DNA of 64,000 nt from Brachypodium distachyon (Eukaryota > Streptophyta > Magnoliopsida > Poales > Poaceae), in contig NC_016135.3 of NCBI RefSeq assembly GCF_000005505.3, positions 18,074,613 to 18,138,612 on the forward strand. The letters are read 5' to 3'. Position numbers and translations under genes: made by a program. Below the pieces are notes generated by a model that worked only from the letters and a program-made list of their open reading frames with translations, was not told where the DNA came from and ran no database searches. Shown here one piece after another: positions 9,791 to 21,482 of the stretch (within the stretch, counting starts at the first letter, position 1; each line of letters opens with the position of its first letter).

Positions 9791-10228
9791 TTATTCAGCT
9801 AAATTAATTCTAAAATCAATGAACCTCGAATACAGGAGGCCGATGCCGGCCTCATCGAGCCAAGCAGCTCGCCAGCTCCACCCGGACGGCAGCGCCTTGC
9901 GGACGGAGGAGGTCGTGGTGTGCAGTAGCAGCAGTGGCCCTCTCCTTGTTGGACCCGTTGAACTCCACCGCCGAATGGGCTCCGTCCCCACCACGCCGAA
10001 ATCCCTCGCAGAGAGGCCGACGTGCTGGACCCTCACCACCCACATCGTGGTGGCGCCACCGAGGCTCTGCCGCTGCTTGGGCGTGGCAGCCCTGCCCCGC
10101 TGGAATCCCTCAATGTGCCGTGGCGGCGGCGCGCGGCCAGGCCAGTCCCCGCAACGCCGGATGCAGGGAGGAGGGGGAGCGGAGGGAGGAGAAGGGGAGG
10201 AAGGGAGCAGGAAGGAGGTGGGGGTCAA
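9791..10228 (-). CDS. Hypothetical GC-rich reading frame, doubtful
   Basis: A minus-strand frame of 145 codons starts within a GC-rich island and ends at TAG 9791-9793, just before AT-rich DNA containing a possible AATAAA-like signal. Its C-terminal half (MWVVRVQHVGLSARDFGVVG, GWSWRAAWLDEAGIGLLYS) is less repetitive than its N-terminus (Pro/Ser-rich). A TATAAATAA box on the minus strand near 10490-10502 would place a leader of about 250 bp ahead of it. Competing frames on the same strand are also open, so the coding frame is uncertain. No family was recognised; it may be the first exon of a gene or carried transposon sequence. Confidence 0.2.
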   Translation of the reverse strand: MTPTSFLLPSSPSPPSAPPPPCIRRCGDWPGRAPPPRHIEGFQRGRAATPKQRQSLGGATTMWVVRVQHVGLSARDFGVVGTEPIRRWSSTGPTRRGPLLLLHTTTSSVRKALPSGWSWRAAWLDEAGIGLLYSRFIDFRINLAE

Positions 10229-10502
10229 CAGGGCGGGGCGGGAGGAAGAGCAACAGAGGGAGACGGGGTGTTGGGAAGAGGAGCAGCAGGAGGGAAACTG
10301 GAGGAAGGGGAATGGTCACGGGATGATCAGGACAGATCGCGTGCGTCGGTGTGTGTACGCCCAATTGCGTGTAGAAATCCACCTGGTCGAGGCATGGTCT
10401 GCGGTTCGATCACACTGGCTCGATCCGACGACGCGCGTGTGCGTGCGCTCGGACGCCACAAAAAGTGCAGCTGCACTTTCTAGCCATTGGGTTATTTATA
10501 GG

Positions 10503-12083
10503 GGAGCAGGACGAAAGATTAGGCTTGCATCGCCCCCGTTACTCTCTAGGCTGAATTGGGCCAGGCCCTGGCCTCTTGCTTGCGAGTACCTTTTTTTTTT
10601 ATTCTAACCAGTTGCTTGCTCGTCTAAACCGAAAAATGCTTTACTGCTCCTCAAAGTTAGGGAGGACTTGGATCATCCGCAACATGTGCTCAATTTAGGA
10701 CAGTAAAACTGAACCTTTTCCCAGCCCTCTCATTGCATCGGCCCGTTGACCGTCGGATCTTTAGCCATTTCAATCTTGCCCATCCATTTGATTTTCACTT
10801 TTCGATTGGGCTTCACCAATCTGGCCCGTTGTCCTATGGCCGCTGCTCCCGTAGAAAAATCAGCACCTGGTTAACTGGGCTAGAAACGTGGCCCATACTC
10901 GCAATAATGCCCATCTGAGTCTGGCCCTGCCTCCCCGCTCGTGAGGAAACCCTTTCTCAAGCGACCCTCTCCCTCCCGAGCGCGGCGGCGCCAACGGCAC
11001 CGCAGCAAAACAATCCCCTCCTCCTTGTCACTGCCGTCCAGTTCTATGACGGTCGCACCGCCTTTGAAGCGGCTGGAAAACATGCACTGCCGTCCGGTAC
11101 ATCCTCGCGGAGAAGAGCAACTCGACCGGCACTTACCAGAGAAACCACGACTCTCCCAACAACGGCCACCGAGCAGTAGGGCAGGCACCAGCGCAGGCAC
11201 AAGCACCGGGTGCTCAACTAGATCATTGGGTTCATGGTGGGATGCCCGGTTGGCGTCATCTCGGGGCTGGGCCGGTCAGTGCTGCGTGCAACGACGGAGC
11301 TCGCCTGTCAGACCCGACCACATGTGTCCTTGCGAACTGCTCCCACCAGTCCATCTCGTTCATGCGTGGGCCCGTATTGTCAGTCCGTCCAACCCGGTGG
11401 ACCCACCTGTAAGAGTAAGGGCCGGGGACGCACGTGTCCATTTCATGCGGTTCCTCTTGGGTCCGCCAGTCGGTCCCACCTTTCAAGGTAAGCGCGCGGG
11501 ACCACTTGTTAGGTGCTTACAAACTCGCTCTGCTTGTCACAACCGAACCACAAGTGGACTTGCTAGGGGTCCTACCGGTCAGGTATCAAAGCTCAAGCTA
11601 CATGCCTGTCAGACCTATTTTGTTTTGAGCGAAACGTCTGCGGGTGCGGAGATGGGCCCAATTAGTTGGTCTAGCTAATGGCCGACGTGCAAAATAGGCA
11701 TGTAAGACCCAGCTATGGGGCGGCAAATACAAGCCTGTTATAGGTAAACTTAATGGGCTGGAGGCGGTGAAGGCCTTGCAACTAGTTCCGCCAGAGTCCA
11801 GTGGGTCAGAGCAGAAATACCAGTGCTCTTACGCTCTACTTGCTTCATGGGCTTTTGCGTGCGAAGGGAAGCCCGGGGCCTTGCATGTGAGACCAAATTG
11901 GCGAATAATAACGCAGCCCATTACGAGGGGCAAAACGCTATTCATGGGCTGTAGCGTTGGATGGGCGGCCCACGGTCATGCATGTAGCTCTGCTACTGTA
12001 CAGCTGTCTAGGTGAGTCTCGATAGAAAAAAATACCACACCAAACCAATAACAACGATTGCCGCTGTGATGCGTCGAACACGG
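10503..12083. other. Intergenic, no gene recognised
   Basis: Mixed GC content. Open frames on both strands (for example plus 10941-11678) have no domain and disagree with each other. There is one splice-donor-like CAAGGTAAGC near 11487. It probably consists of old element remains next to the gypsy LTR that follows. Confidence 0.4.
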
Positions 12084-12809
12084 TGTCGGAGCACGAAAGT
12101 CAGACACCAGGGATGGGAACCCCCTTTTTGGTTCGGTGGTGGGCTGTGGGGATCATTCCGGTGAATGCCGGCGTGGCAGAAGACACGAAGTGTGACTCAG
12201 ACGATTTTACCCAGGTTTGGGCCACCCGGAGGTGTAAAACCCTACGTCCTGCTTTTGGTTTGTATTAGTTTGGCTTCAGATGGATTACAGGTTACGGGGT
12301 AAATTCTCGGGGTGTGCTACTTGTCCTACTAATTGTGTGAAGATTTCGAACCCCTTTACATGTGGCATTGATCCTCCTTTTATAGCCAAGGGGATACCAC
12401 ATGTGCCATTCTTTACAGCTTGACACACCAGCTACTTGCGTGTCGAGTGAACGAGGGAGGTGACTCGAACTGAGCCACGTTGTCCTTCATGGAAGTGTTT
12501 ATCTACCGTTCTCAGGAAGTAAAACGTGCACTAGCCTCACCGCAGTAGCCTTGCTGAGTAAGACTAGACCCGCAGTTGTAGCCTTGTCGGGGCATTTAAT
12601 GCCGTACCTTTACTGTGCTCCACTTTCCCCACATGTGCAGCCAGGCGGGAGCTTGCGGGGGCTGAGTAGCTTGCGGGGCAGCTTGCCTTGATCCTGCCGG
12701 GAGGAACTTCCCGGGCTAATCCTGCCCGGGTAGCTCGCCTTGCGGGATAACAGTCGTTGCGACCAACGTGTCTAGCAGCAGTGGGACCCCGTGGGCCACT
12801 GGTGCGACA
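12084..12809 (-). mobile_element. Ty3/gypsy LTR, probable 3' LTR (726 bp)
   Basis: It begins TGTCGGAGCACG and ends GCGACA, with matching TGTCG/CGACA tips. A minus-strand CTATAAAAGG (near 12376-12386) supports minus orientation. Directly to the right, minus GGGGGCTAT forms a purine-rich tract, as at the 3' LTR of the intact element at 45448-46299. The order LTR, plus-strand ORF, minus-strand integrase is also the same. The second LTR is missing, so target duplication cannot be tested. Confidence 0.7.
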
Positions 12810-13189
12810 ATAGCCCCCGGACGTGGGCCGGCAACGCTTGTTCATGGGTTGCGCCATCCTCGATCGGTTACCGGGCTATGCAGTTACCGACGTGTGGGTC
12901 CCAAGATAACCCCGGTACCCAGCCACATGGGCCGCCAGTCTGGTTCCACCCCTGTAGGCAGAACGGTCGGGTGCGAGATTTCCGCCTTCGCTCCCCATGA
13001 TCAGCAGGGAGTTAAGACCACGTCGCACCCCCCGTCTTGATTCATCCACAATTTTAGGGCACTTTACTGTAGGTCGTGGGTGTGGCCGTTGCAACCTGCC
13101 CGCCCATGCTAAAAACTTAGGGCCCGCGGCGCAAGGGTTCTTCCAACGTTTTGCAATTCCTTCCTCATCCACTTGTTTCCACGACACCC

Positions 13190-14292
13190 ATGGCGCCCAA
13201 AGACCCCAAGCGTTCCAAGGGACCTGCGAGCGCCGCAGGCGGCAAGGAGAAGAAAAACCCCAAGAAGTTGTCGGAGAAGGAGAAGAAGAACAGGCTGCTT
13301 CGGACCCAGAGGGCCTTCTTCGACCCTGGCTTCAATGGGGAGGCTATCGACAAACTGCAGTACACTGTGGCCTCGGGCACAACGAGTACGGCGCTACACT
13401 CGTCTTCCTGTCAGCGGCGACCACACTAATCAGGACTTCCAAGTGTTCAGCCGCTTCATCTTGTCCGGATTCGTGCCACCATACTTGCTCTTCCTCCAAG
13501 TGATTATGGCGGCATAACGACTCCAAATTGCGCAGCTCTCCCCCCCCCCCCCCCCCACCTCGTTCTTCCTCCTTGTAGTCTTCCAGTACCTCTGCGAGGC
13601 CTTTGTCGGAGTGATGCCGTTAGTCGCGCTCTTCTGGCACTACTTCTACCCTCACATCGAAAAGGTGAAGGCGATATCTTGCGGGGTCTCGTTCCGCTTC
13701 CGGGATGGACTGAAGTCCGAGTTCATCATCACCAGCAAGAAGAAGGTGGAAAAGGAATGGCGGGCGGATTTGGTGCTGGCTCCGCTTCGCGGAGTCTAAA
13801 GCGTGCCTCGAAAGGCCTGTCAACTCACCCGAGAAATGCTTCGACTGGAATGAGCGTGACGTGAGGGACTCCGAGTTGTATTCGATCTGCGAGAAGATCA
13901 AGGCGTTGCGGTCGCTGGGACTCCCAAATGTGGATGTTGCTCGCAGCTACATCACGAGGCAGATTGCGCCCCTGCAACAGCGGTCCCACCCCTTGTGGAT
14001 GTACTCGGGGAAGGACGACCGCACCCGGCTGCACCACGAGGGCCTCTTGCCAGATGAGGTCCGTCTCTGGGTGAAGGCTATCTCCGGCGAGGACTACCAC
14101 GCAGCAGGGCCGCCGCCCGGAGTTGGAACCCTTCACCAAGGTATCGAGGGGCTGCACGATATCATCGGCACCTACCCACCCTGCAACTTGTGGGGGCTGA
14201 TGACGGCCCTCACCCACAGCCCGCAACCACCGCCGAGAAACAGGTGGCAGAGGGGAGCGAGGAGGGGGGGGGGGTGGGGGGGACGAGTCTGA
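13190..14292 (+). pseudogene. Antisense ORF of a gypsy element (Transposase_28-like)
   Basis: This starts with ATG at 13190 (MAPKDPKRSKGPASAAGG) and then shifts frame several times: SEKEKKNRLLRTQRAFFDPG; FILSGFVPPYLLFLQV; VVFQYLCEAFVGVMPLVALF; VSFRFRDGLKSEFI; VEKEWRADLVLAPLR; WNERDVRDSELYSICEKIKA; PNVDVARSYITRQIAPLQQR. This is the plant family Pfam names 'putative gypsy type transposon' (PF04195). It is encoded opposite to pol in the element. A run of 17 C at 13540-13556 and other shifts kill it. A homologous but better copy lies at 48491-50974. Confidence 0.8.
13540..13556. repeat. 17-bp poly-C run
   Basis: This homopolymer lies inside the dead antisense ORF, right after the codons for QIAQLS, where the intact family has a short Pro/Asn codon run. 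It looks like slippage expansion. Confidence 0.9.
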
Positions 14293-14429
14293 CGGGTAAG
14301 CCAACGACCTGTCCCGCGAGGAAGAGGATGAGGGTGCGAGCAACCGTGACAATAGCAACAGTGGGGAGTACGACAACGGCGACGACGATAGGCCGCTGTC
14401 GGAACTTGCAGGGGCGTAGGGGGCAAGCC

Positions 14430-15099
14430 ATCGAACAATCAGCTCGTCGGCCCCTGCCCCAGCACCAGGCGCGGCAACAGCGGAGTCCGCCGGCAGGGAG
14501 AGGGCTCGATGGGCAGCACCACTTCTGCCCCGTAGACAAGGGCGAAAGGAGTTTCACCCGTTGCCCGACTAGAGGTGGTCTCGATTGACCACAGCATAGG
14601 CTAGAGTTCTTCGACCAGTGCTTTCCGTGGCTTTTGAGCTTGTCAAAGGTTTTTGTCTTGAGTCCCCGCAGCACTTCTGCGTTGGCCCTCTCCGCCTGAC
14701 CATTGCTCCTCCGGTGAGCAACGGAGACAAAGTGGATATTGGTGCCCATGTCTTCGCAGTATGCTTGGAACACCAAACCGGCACACAACTCACGGCAACT
14801 TGCCGACAATATCCAGCCCCCAAACCGCGAACGGCCACGAGGACGTGATGACTTGCAGGGCTTTGAGCAGGCTAGTTGCTCTTCTTCGTGTGGAACTGAC
14901 ATGCCTCGCATGTCTTGACTAGCTGCTCGACATCTGCTAATGCTGTAGGCCAGAAAAAACCGTGCCGGAATGCCTTGCTGGCCAGCGCCATGGAGGCCAA
15001 TGGTGTGAACATGTGCCTCGATGTATATCTTCCAGCAATGCCCTCAACCTGTCCCTCAGGGGAGATACAGCAGCACGCCTGCAGGCATCCACGGTGCAA
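14430..15099 (-). pseudogene. Ty3/gypsy integrase fragment
   Basis: From 15099 leftward the minus strand shows the integrase HHCC finger tail (ALASKAFRHGFFWPTALADV, VKTCEACQFHTKK). After frameshifts it shows the end of the core, TNIHFVSVAHRRSNGQAERA, whose NGQAE contains the third catalytic acidic residue. Next come TKTFDKLKSHGKHWSK and a GEKPF-like segment near 14540. The first catalytic Asp region is poorly kept. Orientation is opposite to the antisense ORF at 13190-14292 and agrees with the minus-strand LTR, so all three belong to one truncated element cut off at about 15.1 kb. Confidence 0.8.
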
Positions 15100-16130
15100 A
15101 CCGTGCGTGCAGCCTAGTATTTGGGAATACCCAAGATGTAGCCGGATGGGAGGAGAAGAAGCGGCCGGCGGCCGGCGCCGGAGGACGGGAGGAGAAGGAC
15201 CGGACTAGGAAACAACGGGGGCAACCCCCTCAGACGACGGCGACCCCGGGGGGCAGCTCTCCCGGACGAGCAGCGCTCCCAGGCGATGGCGACGTGTGGA
15301 GGAGATCTCGGACGACGGCGACGCGGGAAGAAATACTGAAGTGTGCTCCTCCTGTGGTGCCTTGTTCTGGTATTCGGAGAGAGTTCAGCCTCTGTTGTAG
15401 AGGCGACCATATGCATTTGCCGTGTGTAAGGAGTGGCCTCCCCCTTTGCGTGAGCTTGTTGTTTTAGTAGGCGGTCCTCGATCCAGAGAGTTCGTGTGGT
15501 TAATTCGTTCTTATAGTTCTCTGTTTGGCGTCTTATGTTTTTCGTGCTTGTGGAAAGGTGCATCAACTTATTGAAACTCTAGTGCCTCCGAGGGAAAGAA
15601 AATCCTTGCATTGCACAACTTCGTTTTTGACAATGTCTCTATGTGATTGCAGGAACCTTCTAAGAGACATACGATCCCATCATGCAACTGACAACAATTA
15701 CGTTGCTAGGGAACATTCGCCTAAGAAATTTGTTTTCTCAGTCGACGGCCGGAAGAAACATAGATAAGTACGTGAACAACCGAGTTGAATCAGCAACAGG
15801 TCATTGGTCTGGCGGTTTGTGTGTGGTTGGGGTTCGATTCTCAACCTGGCCCTGTTTTTCCTTTTGCTTTTTGTTTCCCTTTTCTTTTTCTACTTTTGGT
15901 TGCTAATTTATAACTCGTTTCGTTTTTGTTTGTAATTTTTATTTCTCTTACTTTTTTCAACTTTATATATTTTATGTATCTGCACAAACGTAAAATAGCA
16001 GTATAAGAGTGAAATTTTAAATTGTACGTGAAATTTTAGGTACAATTCTAAACATTGCAATTCGTATGTCAACAATGTGAAAAAAATTCATCTAAAAACC
16101 ATCTTCTTTTTTTGTTAAACTGTCCCTCCC
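15100..16130. other. No recognised gene
   Basis: The first 300 bp are GC-rich with low-complexity frames; the rest is AT-rich. Scattered frames (for example plus 15525-15767 ending HSPKKFVFSVDGRKKHR) match nothing I know. It may include further decayed element sequence. Confidence 0.4.
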
Positions 16131-16137
16131 ATTTCAC

Positions 16138-16351
16138 TTGCAATTTTAAGAATCACGCATAAACTTTCACATGTAATTTTTTAGAATCACGCATAAACTT
16201 TTAGCTGCAATTTTTAGAATCGCGCACAAAATTTTAGCTGCAATTTTTAGAATCGCGCACAAAATTTTAGCTGCAATTTTTAGAATGCACATAAAATTTT
16301 GCCCGCAATTTTTTTAGATCGCGCATAAAGTTTTAACTGCAATTTTTAAAA
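16138..16351. repeat. 33-bp minisatellite, about six or seven units
   Basis: The unit is TTTTTAGAATCGCGCACAAA followed by ATTTTAGCTGCAA. Two central units are identical and the outer ones diverge (ATCACGCATAAAC, GCACATAAAATT). Confidence 0.85.
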
Positions 16352-16385
16352 TTTGATTGCTATTATTTTTGTTGCCTTTTTCTTT

Positions 16386-16440
16386 TCTCAAAACACACAC
16401 ACGTACACACACAGACACACGCACACACACAGAGTACTGA
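16386..16440. repeat. (CA)n microsatellite, imperfect
   Basis: Runs of ACACAC are broken by GT and GA changes (CACACGTACACACACAGACA). Confidence 0.85.
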
Positions 16441-16516
16441 TCAACACACACAGCAAGCACGCACACATACAAAGTACCGATCGGACGTTATGCATGTAGC
16501 GATGGAGAGCTAGCCG

Positions 16517-16547
16517 GTCGACTGAGAAATATTATTTCTCAGCCGAC
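16517..16547. repeat. 14-bp inverted repeat with 3-base loop
   Basis: GTCGACTGAGAAAT and ATTTCTCAGCCGAC are reverse complements with one mismatch, separated by ATT. It may be the core of a small MITE. Confidence 0.75.
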
Positions 16548-18559
16548 TGAGCCCTAGCCAATCCCCAACAATTAACGGCGCAGCCAAGCACGCTTAACTA
16601 TCTAGTCTACTATGAGCGGCCAATATTACTGATTTCGATAATAACCAGATTAAAGTCCTTGCATCTTTGCTTCTCATCCTGAAAACTCACATCTTAAGTT
16701 AGCGTCCTTTTAACTGTGAACCCTATTTTTTATGAAATTGTTTAAACTTAGCAACGCCACCTTGTGCATGGATTTGTGAATGCATGTTCCTGCCATGAAT
16801 TTTAGTAGTGGAATGTACTATATACTTAACAGCAGCATGCATGTTTGAGTTTTTGTCTGTTCTAATTTAATTTAGATAAGACAAGTGTGTAGTCTAACCT
16901 AACAACACCAGCATGTATCATATTGGTAATTTATTTTCTCACTGTTGAACTAAAACCACGACAACAATTATTGAACGGAGGGAGTACTTGTATAATTTGC
17001 CCTTGTGATTTGTTTCACTGCACAAAAAATGGCGTCGTATCTCCTGCATCCGGTGCTTTCCCAGCCAGACCATTAGCATCATGCGACACGTGAAATCCAA
17101 AGCAAGACAAACTTGCAAAAAACCGCCCGCCTGCTAGCTTTGACTAGCCTATTGAGGCTGTGTGTTTTACATCAATCCATCCCCCTTTGCCACATCTTCC
17201 TATCACGATGGCTCCAAAAACCACCTGCTCCGCTGCTCGTGAGCTGCCGCACGTCTTCAAGTTCGTTAAGGGGATCGATCCTGCGTGACGGCGAGAAGCG
17301 ACGACGAACGGCCGCAAACTCGAGATTTTCATTCATTCATCAACTGCAACACCGAGATTTTCAGGTATTGGTCCACGGGAGCAACCTGGCCGACGTAAAC
17401 TAATCAATTCATATGGCATAACCTATCCATGCAGATGAATCATGAAGGATTTTCAGGTAATCTGATTGGATGCAGCTATGACAAGAAGAAGATTTCAACT
17501 GTACGCAACAAGTTGGGAGATCTAATTCCAAGAACCAAACAATCCGATTGAGGCATGGACTTTTTAGTATCAAGTGTGTTGAGCACCCATGGATATACCA
17601 TGAGAGTTCAGAGGGGGTATGTTAATAGGCTAACGATCAACCTCACCATCCTACAGTACAACATGATGTCCTCTGGCCTGTGATGATCAGCATTCAGCAA
17701 CCACATAGTACTCTTTGTCATCACATTCCAGCAGTTAGGGGTCCCATCCTTTGGGGCTGGGAAAGACAACAAGGTGCCAGCTATATTATTCAGGCTAGCT
17801 AGCATGCTATGAAGTGACATTGATGTACCTGCTTTCTTCCATTTGTGCACCATTCCGGGGATTCGGACAACAGGTCCATTGACTAAGTACAGGAAGAAAA
17901 GGGCTCTGGGCAGAATCAAAGTTAGCAGCTAGCTAATCCATTTGGCATGGAGGAAAGCAACTCCAGTAGCACCGCACTTTATTTGCGCTTCCCATGTTAA
18001 CTTTTAACTTTTTGGCAAGAGGGAAATTCTGGGGCCTCATGCATGCATTGGCTTCACCTGGGCATGCATGAACCAGCAAACATGGTTCATACTTGTGCGG
18101 TGTGCCACACTTTTTGTTCACCTGAGATAAGGGCTGCTGCAGGCAGGTATGGAAGGAAGCCAGGGAAAGAGGAAAGGACAAGACGCTCGGTTCACTTTGA
18201 TGATGCGTTGTTGGTAACAGAAGCCATGATTGATGAATTTGTCAACTAGTAGCATCCATGAACGCACGCACTGGCAACTCAGCTACTCCGTAGGTGGTTT
18301 CCAAGCAGAGCCCAAGTCATGTCTCCGTTCCTATATAGCCCAGCCCATAGTACTAGTACTGTACTACATATTCATGATTACGGTCTCATCTCCAAAAACC
18401 AATACAGATTACTGTTGGTAAAGTATTTTTACATATTTTCATTTATAAACGTAACTAGCCTTAACCAGATGGCAGGATTAATACTACAGGCGCGTACCCG
18501 GCGCCTAAATTAATCAGGATGTCGCTTAATCAAGCACGTATAGGTCGGGTCACGACGAG
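16548..18559. other. AT-rich intergenic, no firm gene
   Basis: TGAACGGAGGGAGTA at about 16972-16986 is a lone Stowaway right end. A 23-codon frame starts MAPKTTCSAARELPHVFK near 17210 in a better-than-average context. A minus frame at 17608-17919 (103 codons) and another at 17933-18181 have no recognised domain. No gene model is supported. Confidence 0.4.
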
Positions 18560-18871
18560 CCTCTGAACCAAATGGTTCCTAGAGCAGTCAAGAACACTAG
18601 GCAAGAGGAATATGCGTCATTTATTGGTTGCAACGTTCTTACTAAATGACATCCATCCACCAAATGATGTTCGGTCCGTTGGTAGAAGTAAAAGAATAAG
18701 GAGACTAGGAGAGCAAAGGAGATGGCTGGGGAAGAATAGGAAAAGAAGAAGCAGAAAGAAGCCAAGGTCAAGGCACCACGCATGTGCAAGACATGCAAGC
18801 AAATGGTGTTTCATGATAGTCGCAATTGTCCAAGCAACAATGATAAAGGAAGAAAAGCCATGAAAGATGCA
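18560..18871 (+). pseudogene. C-terminal end of a MULE/FAR1-like transposase
   Basis: The last codons read AKVKAPRMCKTCKQMVFH then DSRNCPSNNDKGRKAMK and stop at TAA near 18871. The C-x2-C-x5-H-x4-C knuckle and the Lys-rich tail are typical of the C-terminus of plant Mutator-like transposases and their FAR1-related derivatives. Upstream, RSVGRSKRIRRLGEQRR lies in another frame, and a TAG lies in frame before KKKQKEA, so it is broken. The catalytic and SWIM parts are not in the window. Confidence 0.65.
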
Positions 18872-20385
18872 ATGTCTTAATTTATGTAATGGATGAGAAT
18901 TTTCGTTTTGTCCAACTGTTTGTCTTATTACTAGTAATATACCATTTTACTTGATATATCCAATGCCTGAATTTATGTAATGAAGAATTTTCGTTTTGTT
19001 TTGTGTTATTCTGTATCACATTTGACATGTCCTTAATTAATTTTTATTGTATTCAGTAAGACCACACAATGCGCATAGCCTGGATCAGGTTTCAGTAAGT
19101 TCACAGTAATTTCAACGTAAGGTGCATAGCCTGGATCAGGGTAGCTTATAAAATCATTGAATCACTGAATCAGGTCAATTACTATGACGCTCTATTATCA
19201 CTGAAATCAATGTTTCACATAAGCCTGATTCAATGATATTACTATGGCTCTCCATTATCACTGAATTATCATTGAACTGAACATTCACATAAGCATACAT
19301 ACAAGGCCTCAATTACCATGGAGTGATTAAGTGATATTGAGTTCATGTAAGAACAGCTCAAGTTGCCAATAGAAACTAGACAATAAGAAATTGTTTCTTT
19401 CTGAAATTACCATTCACAACAACTTCTTCACTTCTTTCTGAAAGATCAATATTCACCAACGATGTACAATCACGTCCTGTACCCTTGAGCTACATGCACA
19501 CACAAGATAGAAGAATTGCAACGTGTATAAGCTTTTCCGGAAGAAGATCTGCAAGTACTACTAAACACACAAAACAAGAACCATGCACGGACGCTGGCCA
19601 CGAACCTGTACTGGCCGCGGCAGACCACGCTGGGGCCGTCAAATGGCATCTCGCTTCCGGCAATGGCAAGCGCGGGTGGATTTTCCGGGGATGCATCTCT
19701 TGGTGACGACTGACGGACCATCTCGCCGGCTTGGGGAAGAGCCAACATAGGGATTTGACATAGGGATTTGGGGGTGATTCAGTTTGTGATGCTTTGGATG
19801 TTCGGGGGGTACTTAGGAAAATAAGTAGGCTAAACGCAGGCGCTTCAATGCAAAATTTGCTGAAATAGAGCAGATTCGTGAGATGCTAATCGTATGGCTG
19901 GAGCGCACCGGATGCAGGGATACACTAGCCTGGCCGGATGCAGGAGATATGCCCTGTGAAGAAGAAGAATGTCAATAGGTTTTTGGATGGTATCTACACA
20001 AGCAGAGACAAGGGCGCCATCAAAGGAAGAGCAATTAGTGAGATGCTGCTACCCGTTTGCAGTTAGTTTCAGAATCCTCCCGGGCATGAATTGCGTAGGC
20101 CATTATTGATACTTTGATATGCTGCACTCAATGGCAACCACTCCAGTACACCGATTTCACCCGCCTGCGAAGTCAGATGACAGGAGCGATGCCACCGACG
20201 ATCTCAGCTGGTCACCGGTAGCGACCCACTGCACACGCATCAGCTTCTCCCGATACGAGGTGACCCTTTCTCCTTCCTCATCTTTTTCCTAGCGAACTGT
20301 ACTTGAAGTGTCTCAGTTAAGAGCCATGTAGCCGAAAAAACAGTTCGACTGTACTGTGTATAACCCTCTCTTCATTCCAGAAAAA
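18872..20385. other. Intergenic with small direct repeats
   Basis: TGCATAGCCTGGATCAGG occurs twice (near 19070 as GCGCATAGCC and 19120). A unit of about 75 bp containing TTACTATGRCGCTCTATTATC and TTCACATAAGC is repeated at 19180-19290. A minus frame at 19470-19748 has no recognised domain. No gene is supported. Confidence 0.45.
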
Positions 20386-20463
20386 TGTTGTTTTTGACTT
20401 TTTTTTGGGGGGGAACGTTGTTTTTGAGTTTTTTTTTTGGGGGAACGTTGTTTTTGACTTTTC
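20386..20463. repeat. 30-bp tandem repeat, about 2.7 units
   Basis: The unit is GTTGTTTTTGACTTTTTTTT plus a G-run and AAC. The second copy differs at one base and in the length of its T and G runs; the third is partial. Confidence 0.85.
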
Positions 20464-20649
20464 ATAGTGCAGTTTTCAGGATCAATCTTGATTTCTTTTT
20501 AAATAGGAATAATTTTCTCTTGTTACTACTTGCTCTCGTAAATGAATGTTCTTCATTGCTCTCCTTATTCTGATTAGTGACTGGTCTCCTTATTGTTTGT
20601 GTCAAGACAAACAAAGCTTAGTTGATCCTTTATACTGTATTTTGTACAT

Positions 20650-21290
20650 TGTTCAGTGGACAATGGGGCTGTGACGGAACTAATTTATGGACTAGCAGAA
20701 CATGATCTACGTCCAATGAGCCTAGGATTGTCCCACAGTTCGTCTAGGTATAAGCTGAAGTTCAGCCCTGAAAAGGTGAGGATCCAATACGACTACGAGT
20801 CACAATTCAGAATGGTATGGTTGGCACTTTCCAAAGCTCATTTCTGTAGGTTGATGCTATGATCATTCAGGCCATTGGCTTGCTGGATAATCTTGACAAG
20901 GAGTTCAATATTTTATGAAATGAGAGTGCATGAATGGTAAGGTTGGCACTTTCCAGAGCTCACAAAAATTGTTGCAGATAATACCAATTACGCGAAAGCT
21001 GGGAAGCTGATGAGCAATCATGTCAATGCAATTAACCTTGATTTCTCGGAGGTAAGTTGTGTTCATGTGCCCAAAATTTTGTTTCTTTGTACCTAAAGCT
21101 TGTTATTTAAGTGATATCTTTCGATTCTTTTAGATACTAGCCGAAGAAGTGGAACCTGAGCTAAAGGAGGCAGCTGCATGGATACAAAAGTTAATGATCT
21201 CCAATTAAACATTAGGGAGCTCTGTGACTGATCAAGTTTTGGCTTTCTGGGTACAGATCCCAACTCTATGACTATCTAAAAAGTATGTTG
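20650..21290 (+). pseudogene. NOP58: NOP58/NOP5 pseudogene fragment with introns
   Basis: This is part of the snoRNP core protein Nop58 (box C/D 2'-O-methylation complex, nucleolus). Exon-like blocks read GLAEHDLRPMSLGLSHSSSR and YKLKFSPEK, then an intron GTGAGG...TTTCTGTAG (about 20777-20850), then VDAMIIQAIGLLDNLDKEFN, GWHFPELTKIVADNTNYAKA and MSNHVNAINLDFSE. A second intron GTAAGT...TTTTAG follows (about 21052-21134), then ILAEEVEPELKEAA and a degraded QLYDYLKS near 21265. Introns are retained, so this is not a processed copy. A frameshift after EFNIL, a TAA in place of the Tyr in WYGWHF, and the missing N- and C-parts show it is dead. A CACTA-like terminus lies 130 bp further right, suggesting capture. 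Confidence 0.88.
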
Positions 21291-21422
21291 AACACCATTG
21301 CTTGCGGATTGTAGTGTGATCGCTACACCATGACACCTATTAAAGTTGCTCAGTGAGAATTTTTTTAATAAAAAGCAACTTACTTAAAGAGAAATGTGAT
21401 TTGAAATAGATGCTTCTTCTAT

Positions 21423-21452
21423 AACGCGCGTGCACGGGCGCACTTACTAGTG
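21423..21452 (-). mobile_element. Terminus of a CACTA-like element
   Basis: Read on the minus strand it starts CACTAGTAAGTGCGCCCGTG. A similar sequence on the plus strand at 32764 starts CACTAGTACGATGCCCGTGC. The shared CACTAGTA...GCCCGTGC tip suggests one terminal inverted repeat family, and the leading CACTA suggests the CACTA superfamily. The partner end was not found. Confidence 0.4.
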
Positions 21453-21482
21453 ATCCGAAGGAGGTGATCCATATGTTGCTCG

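Noticed and set aside
16386..16440. Origin of replication or regulatory array
   Set aside because: A simple imperfect CA microsatellite explains it.
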